From Plasmodium malariae (lineage: Eukaryota > Apicomplexa > Aconoidasida > Haemosporida > Plasmodiidae), in the NCBI RefSeq assembly GCF_900090045.1, contig NC_041778.1, positions 310,001 to 374,000 of the forward strand: a DNA stretch of 64,000 nucleotides. Reading direction: 5' to 3'. Under the pieces are notes generated by a model that saw nothing but the letters and a program-made list of their open reading frames with translations, ran no database searches and was not told the origin of the DNA. Numbering within the stretch: the first letter of the stretch is position 1; each line of letters opens with the position of its first letter. Positions 38,672 to 50,945 of the stretch are shown piece after piece. A program made the translations under genes and the position numbers.

Positions 38672-40438
38672 CGCAAATGCATAACAGATACATACAAGCT
38701 TCATACATATACATATACACCATCCCTGCAATGTGCTTTTCTACTCAAATTTTAACCAATATGCCTGTACATATATAAAATAATATGCGTGTTTATAGCA
38801 CTACCCTTTTTTCTTACCATTTGAAGGAGGGAGGGGTGCATATCATGGTGAAGAAGGAGTTGCGAACTACTTTTTATTTGCTTATGACTGGTTTTTTGAC
38901 CCATTTGTTTTGTTCTGTTTTTGCGTTTTACTCTCTACTGCCTATTACGCACTTTTTACCTTTCACTTTTTACCTTTCACTTTTTACCTTTTACTTTTTT
39001 TATTTTTACTTTTTTTTTTTTTCAGCGAAGTAAAGAAAGGAGAGTGACGGTAGTCGCCATTTCGATAAAAAAGAAGAGCGGCAGTTGAACATTTTTTTTT
39101 TTTTTTTTTTTTTATAAACACTTTAAAATACTTTTTTGTAAATAAATAATTTTTTTACTTTATTGTTTTATTATTTCAGTATTTTATTTTTTTTCTGCAT
39201 ATTTTTATGCATATTTCATTTTTAAAAAAAGCAAGGTAGAAAAGTTCCAAAAAAGTGGGAGTCGTTCTCGATGTATATACTTACGAACATACGCATACGC
39301 CTGCATTTGTACAAAAACGACTGAACAAATGTTAGCATCAAGCATATAAAACGCTGTTTTTCTTACCTCTTTTTTTAATTTGATAAAAGTTTAAAGTATA
39401 TACCATACTTCATCAGTTTTTTGTGTGCATATGCTATATATATATATATATGTGCAGCTGCAAAAATATTGCAGTTTTAAAAAAAAATAGTTGTAGTGAG
39501 GCTTAAAAAAAAATTGCTTACACTGAGGAGTGTCCTTAACCCACACAGCAATTTGCACTCGCGTTCGTACGTGCACGTATGTGTAAGTATGCGTATGTAT
39601 TTGTACGTATATATTGATATGTGTGTATGTATTTGTACGTATATATTGATATGTGTGTATGTATTTGTACGTATATATTGATATGTGTATATGTATTTAT
39701 ACGTATATATTGATACGTGTATATGTATTTATACGTATATATTGATACGTGTATATGTATTTATACGTATATATTGATACGTGTATATGTATTTATACGT
39801 ATATATTGATACGTGTATATGTATTTGTACGTATATACCGGTATGTGTGCATGTATTTATACGTATATATTGATACGTGTATATGTATTTGTACGTATAT
39901 ACCGGTGTGTGGGCATGTATTTATACGTATATATTGATACGTGTATATGTATTTATACGTATATATTGATACGTGTATATGTATTTGTACGTATATACCG
40001 GTATGTGTGCATGTATTTGTACGTATGCATTGGTATGTATGTGCTCACGCCTCTTCACATGTACACCTGCTTTTACGAACGGAGGAACGTCTTCCCAAGA
40101 ATATGTTGTCAATTAGCTAGCTAAAAAAAAAAAAAAAGTAGATAGCTAGATAGTAGGTACATAATAATTGTATACAAATTTCAAGCATATGGACGATGGT
40201 AAAGGAAGAAACGGAATTGCATGGACAAGCACAATAAGAACAGGAAGAAGTAGAGGGAGTTAGAATAAGCGCAACTCGAGCTAATAACGTACACCCTTCC
40301 GTAAAAAATACAAGCGAGTAAATACACACCCATGCGTCCGAATAGCTGTGTGTACATATACACTTGGGCATAGGTATTTGTTTTACTAGCAGGATTGAGC
40401 TTACCCCTAATCTACATATCTTACGTGCTCCCCCGTTG
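38672..40438. other. Intergenic region between the POP7-like gene and the second RAP-like gene
   Basis: Contains a TTTACCTTTCACTT repeat near 38949-39000, poly-T (39091-39112), and a 32-bp minisatellite at 39590-40030. Long Tyr/Val/Ile/Arg frames inside the minisatellite are artefacts. It should hold the 3' UTR of the left gene and promoter of the right gene, both on the plus strand. Confidence 0.6.
39590..40032. repeat. 32-bp minisatellite
   Basis: About fourteen tandem copies of a 32-bp unit containing GTACGTATATATTGATA, GTGTATATGTATTT. Occurrences of TTGTACG at 39601, 39633 and 39665 fix the period. Variants with ACCGGT in place of the TTGATA part occur in three copies at the right side, themselves spaced at multiples of 32. 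Confidence 0.93.
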
Positions 40439-43400
40439 ATGAATCTTCAGAAAGAAATAATAAAATTGGTGGACCACAAAAAGTATTTGAAAAATGTAAA
40501 AAAACGAAGTAGGTATTTTTTTTTTTTTTTTTTTAAAAGAGAAGTTAAAAAGTTGCTCTTCGAAAAGATGCTGAACAGGAATGGTAAGCCCGACAGTAGG
40601 TTAGAAAGGAAGTATATAAATCGATATGATCTTACGGCATGTGGGGGAAGTATTTCCCACTCACCCCATACTATCCCGGAACGTAGCAGCACGCCAATAT
40701 TATCATGTGAACTATTTCGAAACAAGGACAACCAGAAAAGCTGTTCATACCTCCTTAAAAGTGCAGTACTAAATCTGAACCACATAATTTATCTGTTAGG
40801 AAGGAACAATAATATTTATGTCGAACTAGCACAATACATTTCATACGAGCTGCAATATTTAGAGCAATGTTCAAAATGTAACATGGATAGAAGTAACAAA
40901 CTTAATGAGGGTAGCAAATATAACATGATGAATGCGCACAACAACAGTTCATGCATTTCTGTATCTCTGACGGACCTCATATATGTATTTAACTTTTATA
41001 TTTATATGAAATATTATTGTTTCCATTTTTTTATCATAATTTTAAGATTAATCGAAAAGGCTAGTGATATATCAAACATTAACCATAAGATGATCATTCG
41101 TTTTTTAGAGTCGTGTATAAAATTGAAAAACGAAATAAATAAGAGTATGAATAATACATGTAAAAGAAAATATTTCAACAAGAGATACCAAAGGTGGTTT
41201 TATTATCGTTTTCCTTCTAGCTATTGTTTTCTTTTCATTCGAAATAGTATTTTTAAAAAAAAATGGACCCTTTCAATTCATTCCCTCTCACCTATTATGA
41301 GGGGGGATAATTATTCCAGGAAATCATTCAATTCAGCATTATCTTCGTCTCCCAGGTCCACTATATCTAGCGCTATCACTACTTCTTCCACTGCAACCCT
41401 GTGTACACATAACATTCTTCCTCATTTGAGAAGTGAAATAAAAAAAAAAAGGTGCATGCACTTTGTACTACAAAAAAGGAAGTGCTACATAAATACCACT
41501 TATGCAAAGTACAGGAAAAGAAAACATAATGAAATGATGAACACTTGTAATGAACTCCTGCACAGATGTACAACACTTTTTTTCAATAGACATATCGATG
41601 TGAATCTCATTATGAGCTATGTAAAAATGGCTACAAAATGGTGCAAATGTGTGAGAAGCGCTTCCAGAACAAGTGGCTGTACTAGCAGTGGTGCGGACGC
41701 ACAAGAACGCTGGGATAGGTTAACCTCAGCAGTGGAGCAATGCCTTAAGAAGAACTGCGCATACTTCCACACAGACGAAGTAGTAGGCATGATAAACTTT
41801 TTGATGGAAGAAAAATACAATAGTAAAGAACTAAAAGATCCTATTAAACATATATGCAGGAAGTTTTGTGTTGACTGTAGAAGGAACAAGAGTAGTGAGT
41901 ATTACAGTGTAAAAGAGATTAGAGATATCGTTTCACTCCTTGCAAAGAGAAAACATTTTGATGAAAATTTTTTAACATGCGCATCGAGGTACATTATAGA
42001 TAACATGGATACTATAAATTCAAACAATTTAACCCAGATTGTTATTAACATGTACAGAATTTTAAAATATAATAAGAACGAACTGTTGTATGAAATATTG
42101 AATAGGTACAACCCCCCAGATACGCGTAAGAGTAGGAAATATACTATTGTAAATTCCTTCTTTTTAGAAAAAACTAAAATGAAATACAGAAAAAAGGGGA
42201 TACGTCAATTAGATAGAAGCAATAAGAAAATGTGTATTAGATGGGGGAATAGCTTGAACAGTTTTAGCTACTCAATGAATTGTGATAACAAAGAAAAAGA
42301 TGTAGAGGATAACAAGAAAAATGCTATAAATTTTAGAAAAATTAGAAATTTCGATAAAGTAAAAATAAAAAAATTGCTTCAGTTCATCAAGGTACTAATA
42401 GACAACAATATATATATTGACAGCAGGTGGTCAGAATATTTCTTCTCACTAATTAAGAATAAATATGTTTTTATAAAAACAAAAAATTATCATCTACTCT
42501 GTTTTGCATTACTTCATATAGAATTAAAAAAAAATATAACAAAATTTTTTCACCCATATAGTAAATATAATATCTACAGTACATATTCATTTGTACAAAT
42601 TGTATCTACAAATAATTTATCATCTTTAATTCAAATTACTCTACTATTTAGCTTTTACATGCACAAGCAAGGTACTACTTTATTCTTTGCCTTACTTTTT
42701 AACATTCTTCGTAAATTTTGTAAAAGAAGTAAAGGAATACTTACAGGTATGCATGACTGGAGGGGCTCTAACTGTGCAAATGGGGAAATTGTTTTCCCTC
42801 ATTCATCAACATCGTACATCCAGGATGACCACATCATTGAAACTTATTCCCAAAGTGCATATTCACATGATATGAAAATATACGAGAAAAACAAAAACAA
42901 CAAATATCAGAAAAAAAAAGAAAAAAAAAAAAAATTCGAGTTTATGAACAAAATTGATAAAGTTAAAATACCCTCGTGTGATCTACTCGAATGGAATGTC
43001 CCACATAACAGGGTTGCACATGAAAACGTTTTGCAAATTCAAAAGCAAATACAGTATGAATTGCATCAATTGCATGAACTGCAAAAGGATGAGCCCATGC
43101 AATGCCATCAAGGGTGGGATGGAATCGTCCAAAGGGGGGGGGAATTATCCCTAATAGGGGCATCAAGTGAAAGCAGGAGCAGTGATTCTATTTTGAATGA
43201 ACATAGACACTTTCGAAAAAATGGTTCTTCCCTTGAGCCTTGTGGATTTGCAGAGGAGAAGAACGTCAAAGGAGGCAGCTTCAAACGTACTGGAAATGCT
43301 AGAAGTAGAGAAATTGCTAACTGTGGGAACGATAACACGTATAGCCTTTCCCATATAGCAGATATCGCCTTTCCCGATGGAAATGTAAACAGAGGAGATA

Positions 43401-44275
43401 CAAATGTGGAAACGGCTTTCTATAAAAGTAAAAAAGAGAAAGTTTTCTCTACAGAGTGCAATGGAAAGTACGATAGCGATTACTTTGATCAACTAAACAA
43501 CTCGAGAAATGTACTTCTCATTATTAACAATTTGTTTTTTCATATCAAAATGGGCTACAATGGTGGAAGTAGTAGTGGGGGAAGCGGTATCAGTAGTAGT
43601 AGTACTGATGTGAACAGTTGCTTATTAAAAAGCGAAAACACACAAAGCTGCAGTGCAAATTTTACTTTGGAACAGCTGACCATTAGACAGTTGTTGCTCT
43701 TGTATGAGGCATACACGTTATGCTGCTCGTATATTGATCATTCCTTGAAAACGATCAAAATTATGAACAACGACAAGAATGCTATTTCGTCCAAATTCCA
43801 CAAGCAGGTGGCATCCGTTGTAGCGCAGCTTGTAACTACTTAAAAAGAGAAGGAAAAAAAAAAAATAAAGCAAAGAAAATAAAATAAAGCAGAGAAAATA
43901 AAGCAAAGAAAATAAAATAAAGCAGAGAAAATAAAGCAAAGAAAATAAAATAAAGCAGAGAAAATAAAGCAAAGAAAATAAAATAAAGCAGAGAAAATAA
44001 AGCAAAGAAAATAAAGCAAAGAAAATAAAGCAAAAGAAAGAAAAAGATAAATCACCTCCTTTACGTTTAATTCATTTTGCACATTTAGACGAGCACATCT
44101 GTCAAGTGATACTACAATTTTGCATCAGGTCCCTCTCTATTTGTTGCTTCTACCATTTTTTACATATCGTATCTTTTTCATTTTCATTTTGCAGAGTTCT
44201 AAAAGTGAAGTAATAAACGAGCTCGTTCATCATCCCTTTCAAGTGGACATTTGCATAAGGAGGAAGTTTCCCTGA
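40439..44275 (+). CDS. Second helical-repeat protein with RAP-like C-terminus, two exons
   Basis: Exon 1 is 40439-43831, intron 43832-44194 (GTAACT..TTTTGCAG, phase 0) and exon 2 is 44195-44275; 1157 residues. Without splicing the frame ends two codons into the intron (stop at 43841). The last exon encodes SSKSEVINELVHHPFQVDIC plus a basic end, and the joined C-terminus aligns by eye with that of the gene at 33003 (VKEVIKSN..PYLIDVVL versus VASVVAQL..PFQVDICI). Repeat-like helical segments include YIIDNMDTINSNNLTQIVIN and MYRILKYNKNELLYEIL (~520-560). I infer an organellar RNA-binding role of RAP/HPR type. The start at 40439 passes through a Phe run from poly-T (40517-40534); a downstream ATG at 40568 is the alternative. 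Confidence 0.72.
43856..44036. repeat. 33-bp A-rich minisatellite inside the intron of the second RAP-like gene
   Basis: About five copies of a 33-bp AAAGCAAAGAAAAT/AAAATAAAGCAGAGA unit. It occupies half of the 363-bp intron just after the donor site. Confidence 0.88.
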
Positions 44276-44764
44276 CCATATTTTTTTTTTTTTTTTTTTG
44301 TTTTTTAAATCTAAGTTTTTGCAGTATATATGTTTTCTTTGATATTGAAGCGGAAAGGTGGCGATTTGAAGAGTTTGCGCAATGCCGCTGATGGGGGCGC
44401 AAATGAGTCTGATGTGAGTGCGACACGCATAAATATATGTTTGTGCATGGGTATACATGTAAGCATGTGTGTAAATGTGTGTAAATGTGTGTAAATGTGT
44501 GTAAATGTGTGTAAATGTGTGTAAATGTGTGTAAATGTGTGTAAATGTGTGTAAATGTGTGTAAATGTGTGTAAATGTGTGTAAATGTGTGTAAATGTAT
44601 GTGCATGTATATTTATGTTCACGCATATGTATACATATGTACATATTTATACCTGCGTCTTGGGGCACACTAAAAGGGGCCCATTCATTTTTTTTAATTT
44701 TTAATTTTTCTTTTTTTTCATTCCCATCGAGTATTCTCCCGAATTATACCTCCATGTTACTTCC
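44276..44764. other. Convergent intergenic region
   Basis: The 489 bp between the 3' ends of the second RAP-like gene and the Snf2 gene. It contains poly-T (44280-44299), the 10-bp minisatellite and T-rich DNA. No gene is supported. Confidence 0.6.
44471..44600. repeat. 10-bp minisatellite
   Basis: Thirteen tandem copies of GTAAATGTGT; the last copy ends GTAT. It makes false frames of THLHTF type on the minus strand. Confidence 0.95.
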
Positions 44765-47700
44765 CTATTTATTCCTTTTTTTTTTTTTTTTTAGTTCGTC
44801 ATCTGCATCTCCTTGTGCATATTTTTTTTCTATGCTCATCTCGCTGAAGCTTCCGCTATATTTCCTTTTCCCCTTTTTCTTGGGAGATAAATTTTTCGAA
44901 TTAGCTGGAGAAGGAGTGTCAGATGCGATGCTGCCAGTATTGCTTAATCGAATTATATCACATGATACTTTTTTCCTGCTAGAGCTTCGGACATTGTAGG
45001 GTACACTTCCTTTGAGGGGGAATTCCTGAGTGGAGTTCTCGCTATTGTGGGGTTTACCATCTGCACATGTCTTCTTGTCTGTGCAGGATTTTCCATCTAT
45101 GCAGATCTTTTTTTTGGGGTTATCCATTTCTCCTATTCCAACCTCTTCAATGCCAACCTCTTCAATGCCAACCTTTTCAATGCCAACCTCTTCAATGCCA
45201 ACCTTTTCAATGCCAACCTCTTCAATGCCAACCTCTTCTTCCCCCGTGACAAACTGTTCCGGTTCGCCCAATTCGTTAAGAGTCCTTTTCTCCTCATGCG
45301 TACTCTTTTCAGCAAACGAATTCTCAATCAATTTTATAAAATCATTTTCTGTCAATTTTTCCTCTTCCATTAAATTTGCGTTAATAACTTTTCGTCGTCT
45401 CTTAAAATTTATTTCGGTACATTCATCAGTATCATCATAAAAAAGATATGAAGGTAACTCCTCCTTATTTATTAATTTATTGGTTTTAATTAGGACCCTC
45501 TCAACTTCATTTTGATTTTCCTCCCTAAGGATGAAGCTGTAGAAGTCATCCTGCACTTCGTGAGAGGCACTGTGAGCAGCATTGTGAGCGGTATTGTAGA
45601 GGATAGTATGATCCATTTCTTCTCCTTCTTGAAGAGACGTATCGTTTACATCCCCGAAAGATAAAGTGCTTTTGTTGTTACAATTATCAGCACATATACC
45701 TGTACTGTTAATACTGTTTTTATCAGTAACTTCATCACGTTCCCCCGGTTGACCCCTTTTTAACTTATTACTTGAATGATTGGACATTGTAACATTGTGT
45801 TGTTCACTTTCTGCTTTTATATTTTTTACGTCGTTCTTTTCGTGTTCTAGATCTGATGAGAAAGAATCATCTTGTTTTTTGTTCAAACAGCCCTTTGCCA
45901 GATTCTCACTATGCTCAGCATCCTTCACACTATTCCTTTGTTCCTTCCCCCTTTGACCACACATCATGTGCTTAGATGTTTCAACGCTAACATCAACTCC
46001 AATCTCGACGTCAGTCTCATCGCCAACATCAACTTCAATCTCGACATCACCCTCATCGCTAACTTCTCTCCCCTTCCCCTCTTCGTCTTCACTCATATAA
46101 GTAAATTGCCCCTTACCTAGGTCTTCCCTGCTGAGGGAGTTTAAAACGGAAAAGTAGTGTTCCCCAAAATAATTTTTGTCAAAATGGAGGAAATAATCTA
46201 TTTCTTCTTCATTCCTACCCATGTAATAGTTTAAAACTATAGGATTAGTGGGTTGTGTAGTGGCATCATTCTGTTGATATCTTTTAAAAATATTTTTTAA
46301 TTTATTTTGTCTATCTTCATCATTATAAATATTGTTATATAACCCTGCTTGTATAACTTTATCATTCATTTTCAACTTGTTCTGTGCTTTTTTTAGAACT
46401 AATTCTTCTACTTCTGATAATGTAATGAATCGAAATACTTTCACTACATTTTTCTGTCCAATCCTATGGCACCTACACATGGCTTGTATATCTTGGTGTG
46501 GATTGAAATCGCTATCAAAAATTATAACAGTATCTGCTGCTTGTAGGTTTAACCCTAAGCTCCCTGACCTCGTTGATAAGATAAAGATCATCGTATCTTC
46601 ATTTCCTCCATTCGCCAACTCGTCTCTCGGTTTCTCCCCCAAAGTTCTATCACGTTGGCATCTACCTCCGTTATCGACGCTATCACCACTTTCACCATCT
46701 CCTTGGCTTCCGCCATTATTATCGATTCCCCCCCTTTTGCCGTTCTGACCACTCTGGTCGTTCCCCCGGTTGAAGGCCTCTATAATTTTCTTGCGCTCGT
46801 TTAGAGCTATATTTCCGTCCAGGCGGTGGTACTTGTACTGCCTAAGGTCCAAGTAGTCACATAAGATGTCCATAAGCTTCGTCATCTGTGAAAAGATAAG
46901 TATCTTGTGCTTGAATTTCACAAGTTTGGGCAGCATTCTATCTAGGACTTCAAATTTACCGCTACATTTGATAAGCATTTCATCAATATTATAATCATCT
47001 AAGAATAAATAAGGATGGTTAACTATTTTTCTTAATTGCATAACAATATTTTGAAAAGTCTTTGTAGTTACAGATCCATTGTGATTAACTTGTTTAAATC
47101 CTTTAGTTTCTATTTGTTTATACAAAATTTTCTGATACAAGGATAATTCGATGTGTACATTATATTCATACTTCTTAGGTAACGATTTTAAAACATCCTT
47201 TTTTACTCTTCTAAGCATAAAAGGTAGTAACACACTATGAAGCCTATTAATTATTAACAACTGCTCTTCTTCTGTAATAGTTTCATACACACCCTTTTCA
47301 TTATGTAATGGCTCAATAAACCATTTTTCAAAATCTACACATGAGCAAAAAATTTTAGGTAAAAGAAAATTAAGAAGAGACCATAACTCACTTAAATTAT
47401 TCTGTAATGGAGTTCCTGTTAATAATACACGATGTTTACTTTTAAACTCAGATAATATTTTATGAAATCGTGATTTATTATTCTTCATACGATGACCTTC
47501 ATCAACTACTATATAATTCCAAGCTATTTTCATGAGTACCGTCTTTTCCTTTATTACAAAATCGAATGTTGTTAAACATATATCAAATTCGCATTCTAGT
47601 AAATGCTTACCCATATTTCTTCTGTGTATTTTGTTACCTATATATGTTATTACGTTCAACGTTGGGCACCAGATACTAAACTCGTTGATCCAATTGGGCA

Positions 47701-50308
47701 GTGTTGATAGTGGAACAATTACGATACTCTTTAAATTGGTACTGGAAGTCGCACTGCCAGTGCCACTTCCTTCGCTTCCTCTAATTGCACTTCCTGTATT
47801 AGCACCATATTTGAACTCCTTTAGATAAGCAAACAAACTAATCGTCTGGACCGTTTTACCCAGTCCCATTTCGTCAGCCAAAATGCCATGAAGATTGTTA
47901 TTATACAATGATACCAACCACTCTAATCCCTCCAGCTGATATTGCATTAATTTTCCTCCTACCAAAATGGATGGTTGAACTACTTTTTCCTTAACTGAGT
48001 GGGATAACCTATAGTATTCCTCTCTCGTATTTTTGTAATTTGTCATATGCGATTCGTTCGCATTCTCGTCCCGTTTTGTTATGCCTGCACTTTTACCCAT
48101 TCCATCGGAAGAGCCACTGCCATTATGGTTACTCCCACCACTACCACTACTCCCACCACTACTGTTACAATCGTTAAGGTTACTACTACAACTGCCACTA
48201 ATAATGATTTCACCGTTAATGCTGCCATTTATCTTTTTTTCGACAATACCCCCCCCTTTCTGCAATAACATGGAGGAGGTCATGTTACTTAGGAACTTCT
48301 CAGTAACAGCCACCAACTCTTGCAGTCTCTTATTTTTTGTTTTTTTTATCAATTTAATATATTCATCCATGTTATTTTCTTTTAATAATCTCATTCGTTC
48401 TTTTTCCTCTCTTTCTACTATTATTTTTCTCTTTTGTTCTATAGCTTTCATTTGATTATAACACAAGTTCGCCAATACTTTTTTGTGTTCTATCCTTTCT
48501 TCATATACCATATTAATGTAATTACTGTGCTTCCTTAAGCTATTCCAATTCGTTACTAATATATACTGTTTTAAATTATTAATTTTGTTTTGAATTTTTG
48601 AACTCTTTTTGATGTTATTTATATACTTCTCTAGACTGTTCTTCGTTACACTTTCTATTTTATTTATGTCTTCATTGAAACTCACACTGCATTTGTTTTT
48701 ATCACCACTTAACTTGAGGTTCTGCTCACCTTTTCCACTAACTGTACCACTGCTTACACCACTTCCCTTACCACTACCCATACCGCTTCCCTTTCCACTG
48801 CCCATACCGCTTCCCTTTCCACTGCCCATACCGCTTCCCTTTCCACTGCCCATATCGCTTCCCTTGCCACTACCCATACCGCTAGCACTCCACAGTTCAT
48901 CGAGGGCTGTTTCGGCTCTCCTCCTATTTTGCAAAGATCTGTAGGCAAATATGTTAGCAGCTGGCTGATTTTCACACCTTAACCGATTCATGCATTTTAT
49001 TGGTATTTTCATTGGCTGGTTATCACTAATTATGTGAAAACCAAACAAGGAATTTATAACATCTGCTCTTAATTTCTTTTGTTTTAATTCTATTTTCTTT
49101 ACCATATCTTCATTTGAAAAAATGTTTCTCATTACTTCCATTAAGTCTTTCATAACGTTAAGATTCTTATGCTTCATTTTAATATTCTTATCTGTAATAC
49201 TTTTTACTTTTTCAAAAAATTTCAAATTAAAATGACTCATCATATTATATTTTATACATATTTCATTTATATGTCTAAAATAAACATTTTTTGCTCTTTC
49301 GAGCTTTTTCAAATTACTCAACTCTTCTTCATCAAATTCTAAACGTTCTATTATTTCTTCATCTGATGTATTAGAACTGTCAGTACTATTTTCTTCGCTA
49401 TCTGATGAGTCCGAAAATAAAAAGCTGCTATCAGAATCGTCTCCTGATTTGACTAAGTTGCACCAGGTTCTAGATCTCTCCCCCATTTCTGCCTTTTCCG
49501 GTAATTCAGTATTGGAAGCATGTATAGACTTGGATTCCGGTACAAGTTCCCCTTCAAGCGAAGAAGACAATGATTCAATGCCCTCTAATGGAAACTCGGT
49601 TATATCTCCCCTTTTCCATAACAAACTTCCATTTATTTGCAATTCGCCATTAGTAATAGTGCCATTTCTTAACGGACCATTTGATTTACTGCATGGTGAA
49701 GACCTTTTATTCTTTCTAGCTTTTTTTCTCTTTCTTTTAATACGTTCCCTATGCCTCAAAAATTTGAGTTTTAACCCCAAGTCCATTAAAGTATTCTCCA
49801 TACCATTTAGATTTTGAAATAATGTATCATCACATGAACATATCATATTAATATGATCATTAATATACTCATTTAAAGATTTACTTACAAATATTTGTTT
49901 ATCATTTCGAATTCTTAAGTGTTCACTCATATATAAATATTCGCACTTTTTTGAACTCCCCTTGCATACCTCCTTCATATCGCTTTTTTCCACTTTGCAT
50001 GTACTAACTACTATATCTGATAAATTGAATTCATCATTTTGGTTAATATCGACTTGTTCTCCCTCATTTCCTCCATGTGACAAGTAATCGTTATGCTCAT
50101 CCTCTTTTACCTTTACCTTACCTCCCGTACACTCAATTTTTTCCACCTCGAGCTTATTATGCATTGTACCATTACTTCTATTATGGATAAGCTCCTTGTC
50201 TTTCTTCGCTTCCTTGACAACAGGCCTACTCAAATATTCGACCGATTTTTCGCTACACAAATTAATATTTGTATTGTCATGTTTATTTCTGGTCAATGTG
50301 TTATTCAT
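44765..50308 (-). CDS. Snf2/BRG1-type chromatin-remodelling ATPase
   Basis: A single-exon protein of 1847 residues from the ATG at 50308 ([12 protein letters not shown]). Further upstream the frame is Phe/Leu low complexity from an A-rich leader and is excluded. An HSA/post-HSA-like region lies at ~580-670 ([29 protein letters not shown]), then the ATPase: [33 protein letters not shown] (Walker A, ~810), [10 protein letters not shown] (DEGH box, ~935), [20 protein letters not shown] and the C-lobe with [15 protein letters not shown] and [11 protein letters not shown] (~1275). A SnAC-like [14 protein letters not shown] follows. HSA plus SnAC points to the SWI/SNF (BRG1/Snf2) subfamily rather than ISWI. 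Low-complexity inserts sit inside both ATPase lobes. I see no bromodomain. The C-terminal third is acidic with a [10 protein letters not shown] repeat. Nuclear nucleosome remodelling is expected. Confidence 0.94.
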   Translation of the reverse strand: MNNTLTRNKHDNTNINLCSEKSVEYLSRPVVKEAKKDKELIHNRSNGTMHNKLEVEKIECTGGKVKVKEDEHNDYLSHGGNEGEQVDINQNDEFNLSDIVVSTCKVEKSDMKEVCKGSSKKCEYLYMSEHLRIRNDKQIFVSKSLNEYINDHINMICSCDDTLFQNLNGMENTLMDLGLKLKFLRHRERIKRKRKKARKNKRSSPCSKSNGPLRNGTITNGELQINGSLLWKRGDITEFPLEGIESLSSSLEGELVPESKSIHASNTELPEKAEMGERSRTWCNLVKSGDDSDSSFLFSDSSDSEENSTDSSNTSDEEIIERLEFDEEELSNLKKLERAKNVYFRHINEICIKYNMMSHFNLKFFEKVKSITDKNIKMKHKNLNVMKDLMEVMRNIFSNEDMVKKIELKQKKLRADVINSLFGFHIISDNQPMKIPIKCMNRLRCENQPAANIFAYRSLQNRRRAETALDELWSASGMGSGKGSDMGSGKGSGMGSGKGSGMGSGKGSGMGSGKGSGVSSGTVSGKGEQNLKLSGDKNKCSVSFNEDINKIESVTKNSLEKYINNIKKSSKIQNKINNLKQYILVTNWNSLRKHSNYINMVYEERIEHKKVLANLCYNQMKAIEQKRKIIVEREEKERMRLLKENNMDEYIKLIKKTKNKRLQELVAVTEKFLSNMTSSMLLQKGGGIVEKKINGSINGEIIISGSCSSNLNDCNSSGGSSGSGGSNHNGSGSSDGMGKSAGITKRDENANESHMTNYKNTREEYYRLSHSVKEKVVQPSILVGGKLMQYQLEGLEWLVSLYNNNLHGILADEMGLGKTVQTISLFAYLKEFKYGANTGSAIRGSEGSGTGSATSSTNLKSIVIVPLSTLPNWINEFSIWCPTLNVITYIGNKIHRRNMGKHLLECEFDICLTTFDFVIKEKTVLMKIAWNYIVVDEGHRMKNNKSRFHKILSEFKSKHRVLLTGTPLQNNLSELWSLLNFLLPKIFCSCVDFEKWFIEPLHNEKGVYETITEEEQLLIINRLHSVLLPFMLRRVKKDVLKSLPKKYEYNVHIELSLYQKILYKQIETKGFKQVNHNGSVTTKTFQNIVMQLRKIVNHPYLFLDDYNIDEMLIKCSGKFEVLDRMLPKLVKFKHKILIFSQMTKLMDILCDYLDLRQYKYHRLDGNIALNERKKIIEAFNRGNDQSGQNGKRGGIDNNGGSQGDGESGDSVDNGGRCQRDRTLGEKPRDELANGGNEDTMIFILSTRSGSLGLNLQAADTVIIFDSDFNPHQDIQAMCRCHRIGQKNVVKVFRFITLSEVEELVLKKAQNKLKMNDKVIQAGLYNNIYNDEDRQNKLKNIFKRYQQNDATTQPTNPIVLNYYMGRNEEEIDYFLHFDKNYFGEHYFSVLNSLSREDLGKGQFTYMSEDEEGKGREVSDEGDVEIEVDVGDETDVEIGVDVSVETSKHMMCGQRGKEQRNSVKDAEHSENLAKGCLNKKQDDSFSSDLEHEKNDVKNIKAESEQHNVTMSNHSSNKLKRGQPGERDEVTDKNSINSTGICADNCNNKSTLSFGDVNDTSLQEGEEMDHTILYNTAHNAAHSASHEVQDDFYSFILREENQNEVERVLIKTNKLINKEELPSYLFYDDTDECTEINFKRRRKVINANLMEEEKLTENDFIKLIENSFAEKSTHEEKRTLNELGEPEQFVTGEEEVGIEEVGIEKVGIEEVGIEKVGIEEVGIEEVGIGEMDNPKKKICIDGKSCTDKKTCADGKPHNSENSTQEFPLKGSVPYNVRSSSRKKVSCDIIRLSNTGSIASDTPSPANSKNLSPKKKGKRKYSGSFSEMSIEKKYAQGDADDELKKKKKRNK
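45135..45240. repeat. 15-bp coding repeat in the Snf2 gene ([10 protein letters not shown])
   Basis: Seven tandem 15-bp units (CCTCTTCAATGCCAA or CCTTTTCAATGCCAA) encode the pentapeptide VGIE(E/K) on the minus strand near the C-terminus. Confidence 0.95.
48755..48885. repeat. 24-bp coding repeat in the Snf2 gene (GMGSGKGS)
   Basis: Five to six tandem 24-bp units encode [12 protein letters not shown] sequence before the HSA-like region. In-frame. Confidence 0.9.
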
Positions 50309-50914
50309 AATAAAAAGAGGAATATTTTTCCGGTTGACCAGAACTACTGGAGATGCGGAAATAACGAAAAAGAAGAAAAAAAAAAAAAATAAAAAAAATA
50401 AAAAATAAAATAAAAACAAAAACAAAAACAAAAACAACAAAAAGGAAAAGAAAAAGAAAAAGAAAACTAAAACTAAAAACGAACAAGAAAGTAAAAAACG
50501 AAAACGATAACAAAAGAATAAAAGCATGTGTATGCATGTGCATAAGGACACGACTTTTATACATACTTTTTCCTCTTATTGTCGAGTGGGTGTTTTCAGT
50601 TGTAATATGAACAAGCACACCTCACCTCAACTGTTTTGCTTTGATTTGCGTTATCTTTATGTACCAGCGATTTTTATTTTATATCTTCCGTTCTTATGAT
50701 TTAACATAACACGTGAAAAATAATAAGACAGTGCATGTATTTTACAAGTCTTTATTTTTTAATTTAAAAAATATAATGAAAACAAAAAAATGGGAACTTT
50801 AATATTTTAGTATTAAACCTCTTCACTAAGTATTTTTGTTATAACACCGACGCGACTACAAAAGTGAATCTTGTTCGCATTAGGTATCTATCATGTGTGA
50901 GATTTGCAAAGCAC

Positions 50915-50945
<31 letters not shown>

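Noticed and set aside
39496..40124. Several frames in the 32-bp array (YVYIDTCI-type repeats)
   Set aside because: Artefacts of a tandem repeat; the same array opens frames on both strands.
44150..44668. Long minus-strand frames reading THLHTF repeats
   Set aside because: They are produced by the 10-bp minisatellite and overlap the real last exon of the plus-strand RAP-like gene.
50309..50551. N-terminal extension of the Snf2 frame with a hydrophobic Phe/Leu stretch resembling a signal anchor
   Set aside because: It uses a non-ATG start and translates A-rich leader DNA. A nuclear remodeller would not be expected to carry it. The ATG at 50308 is used instead.
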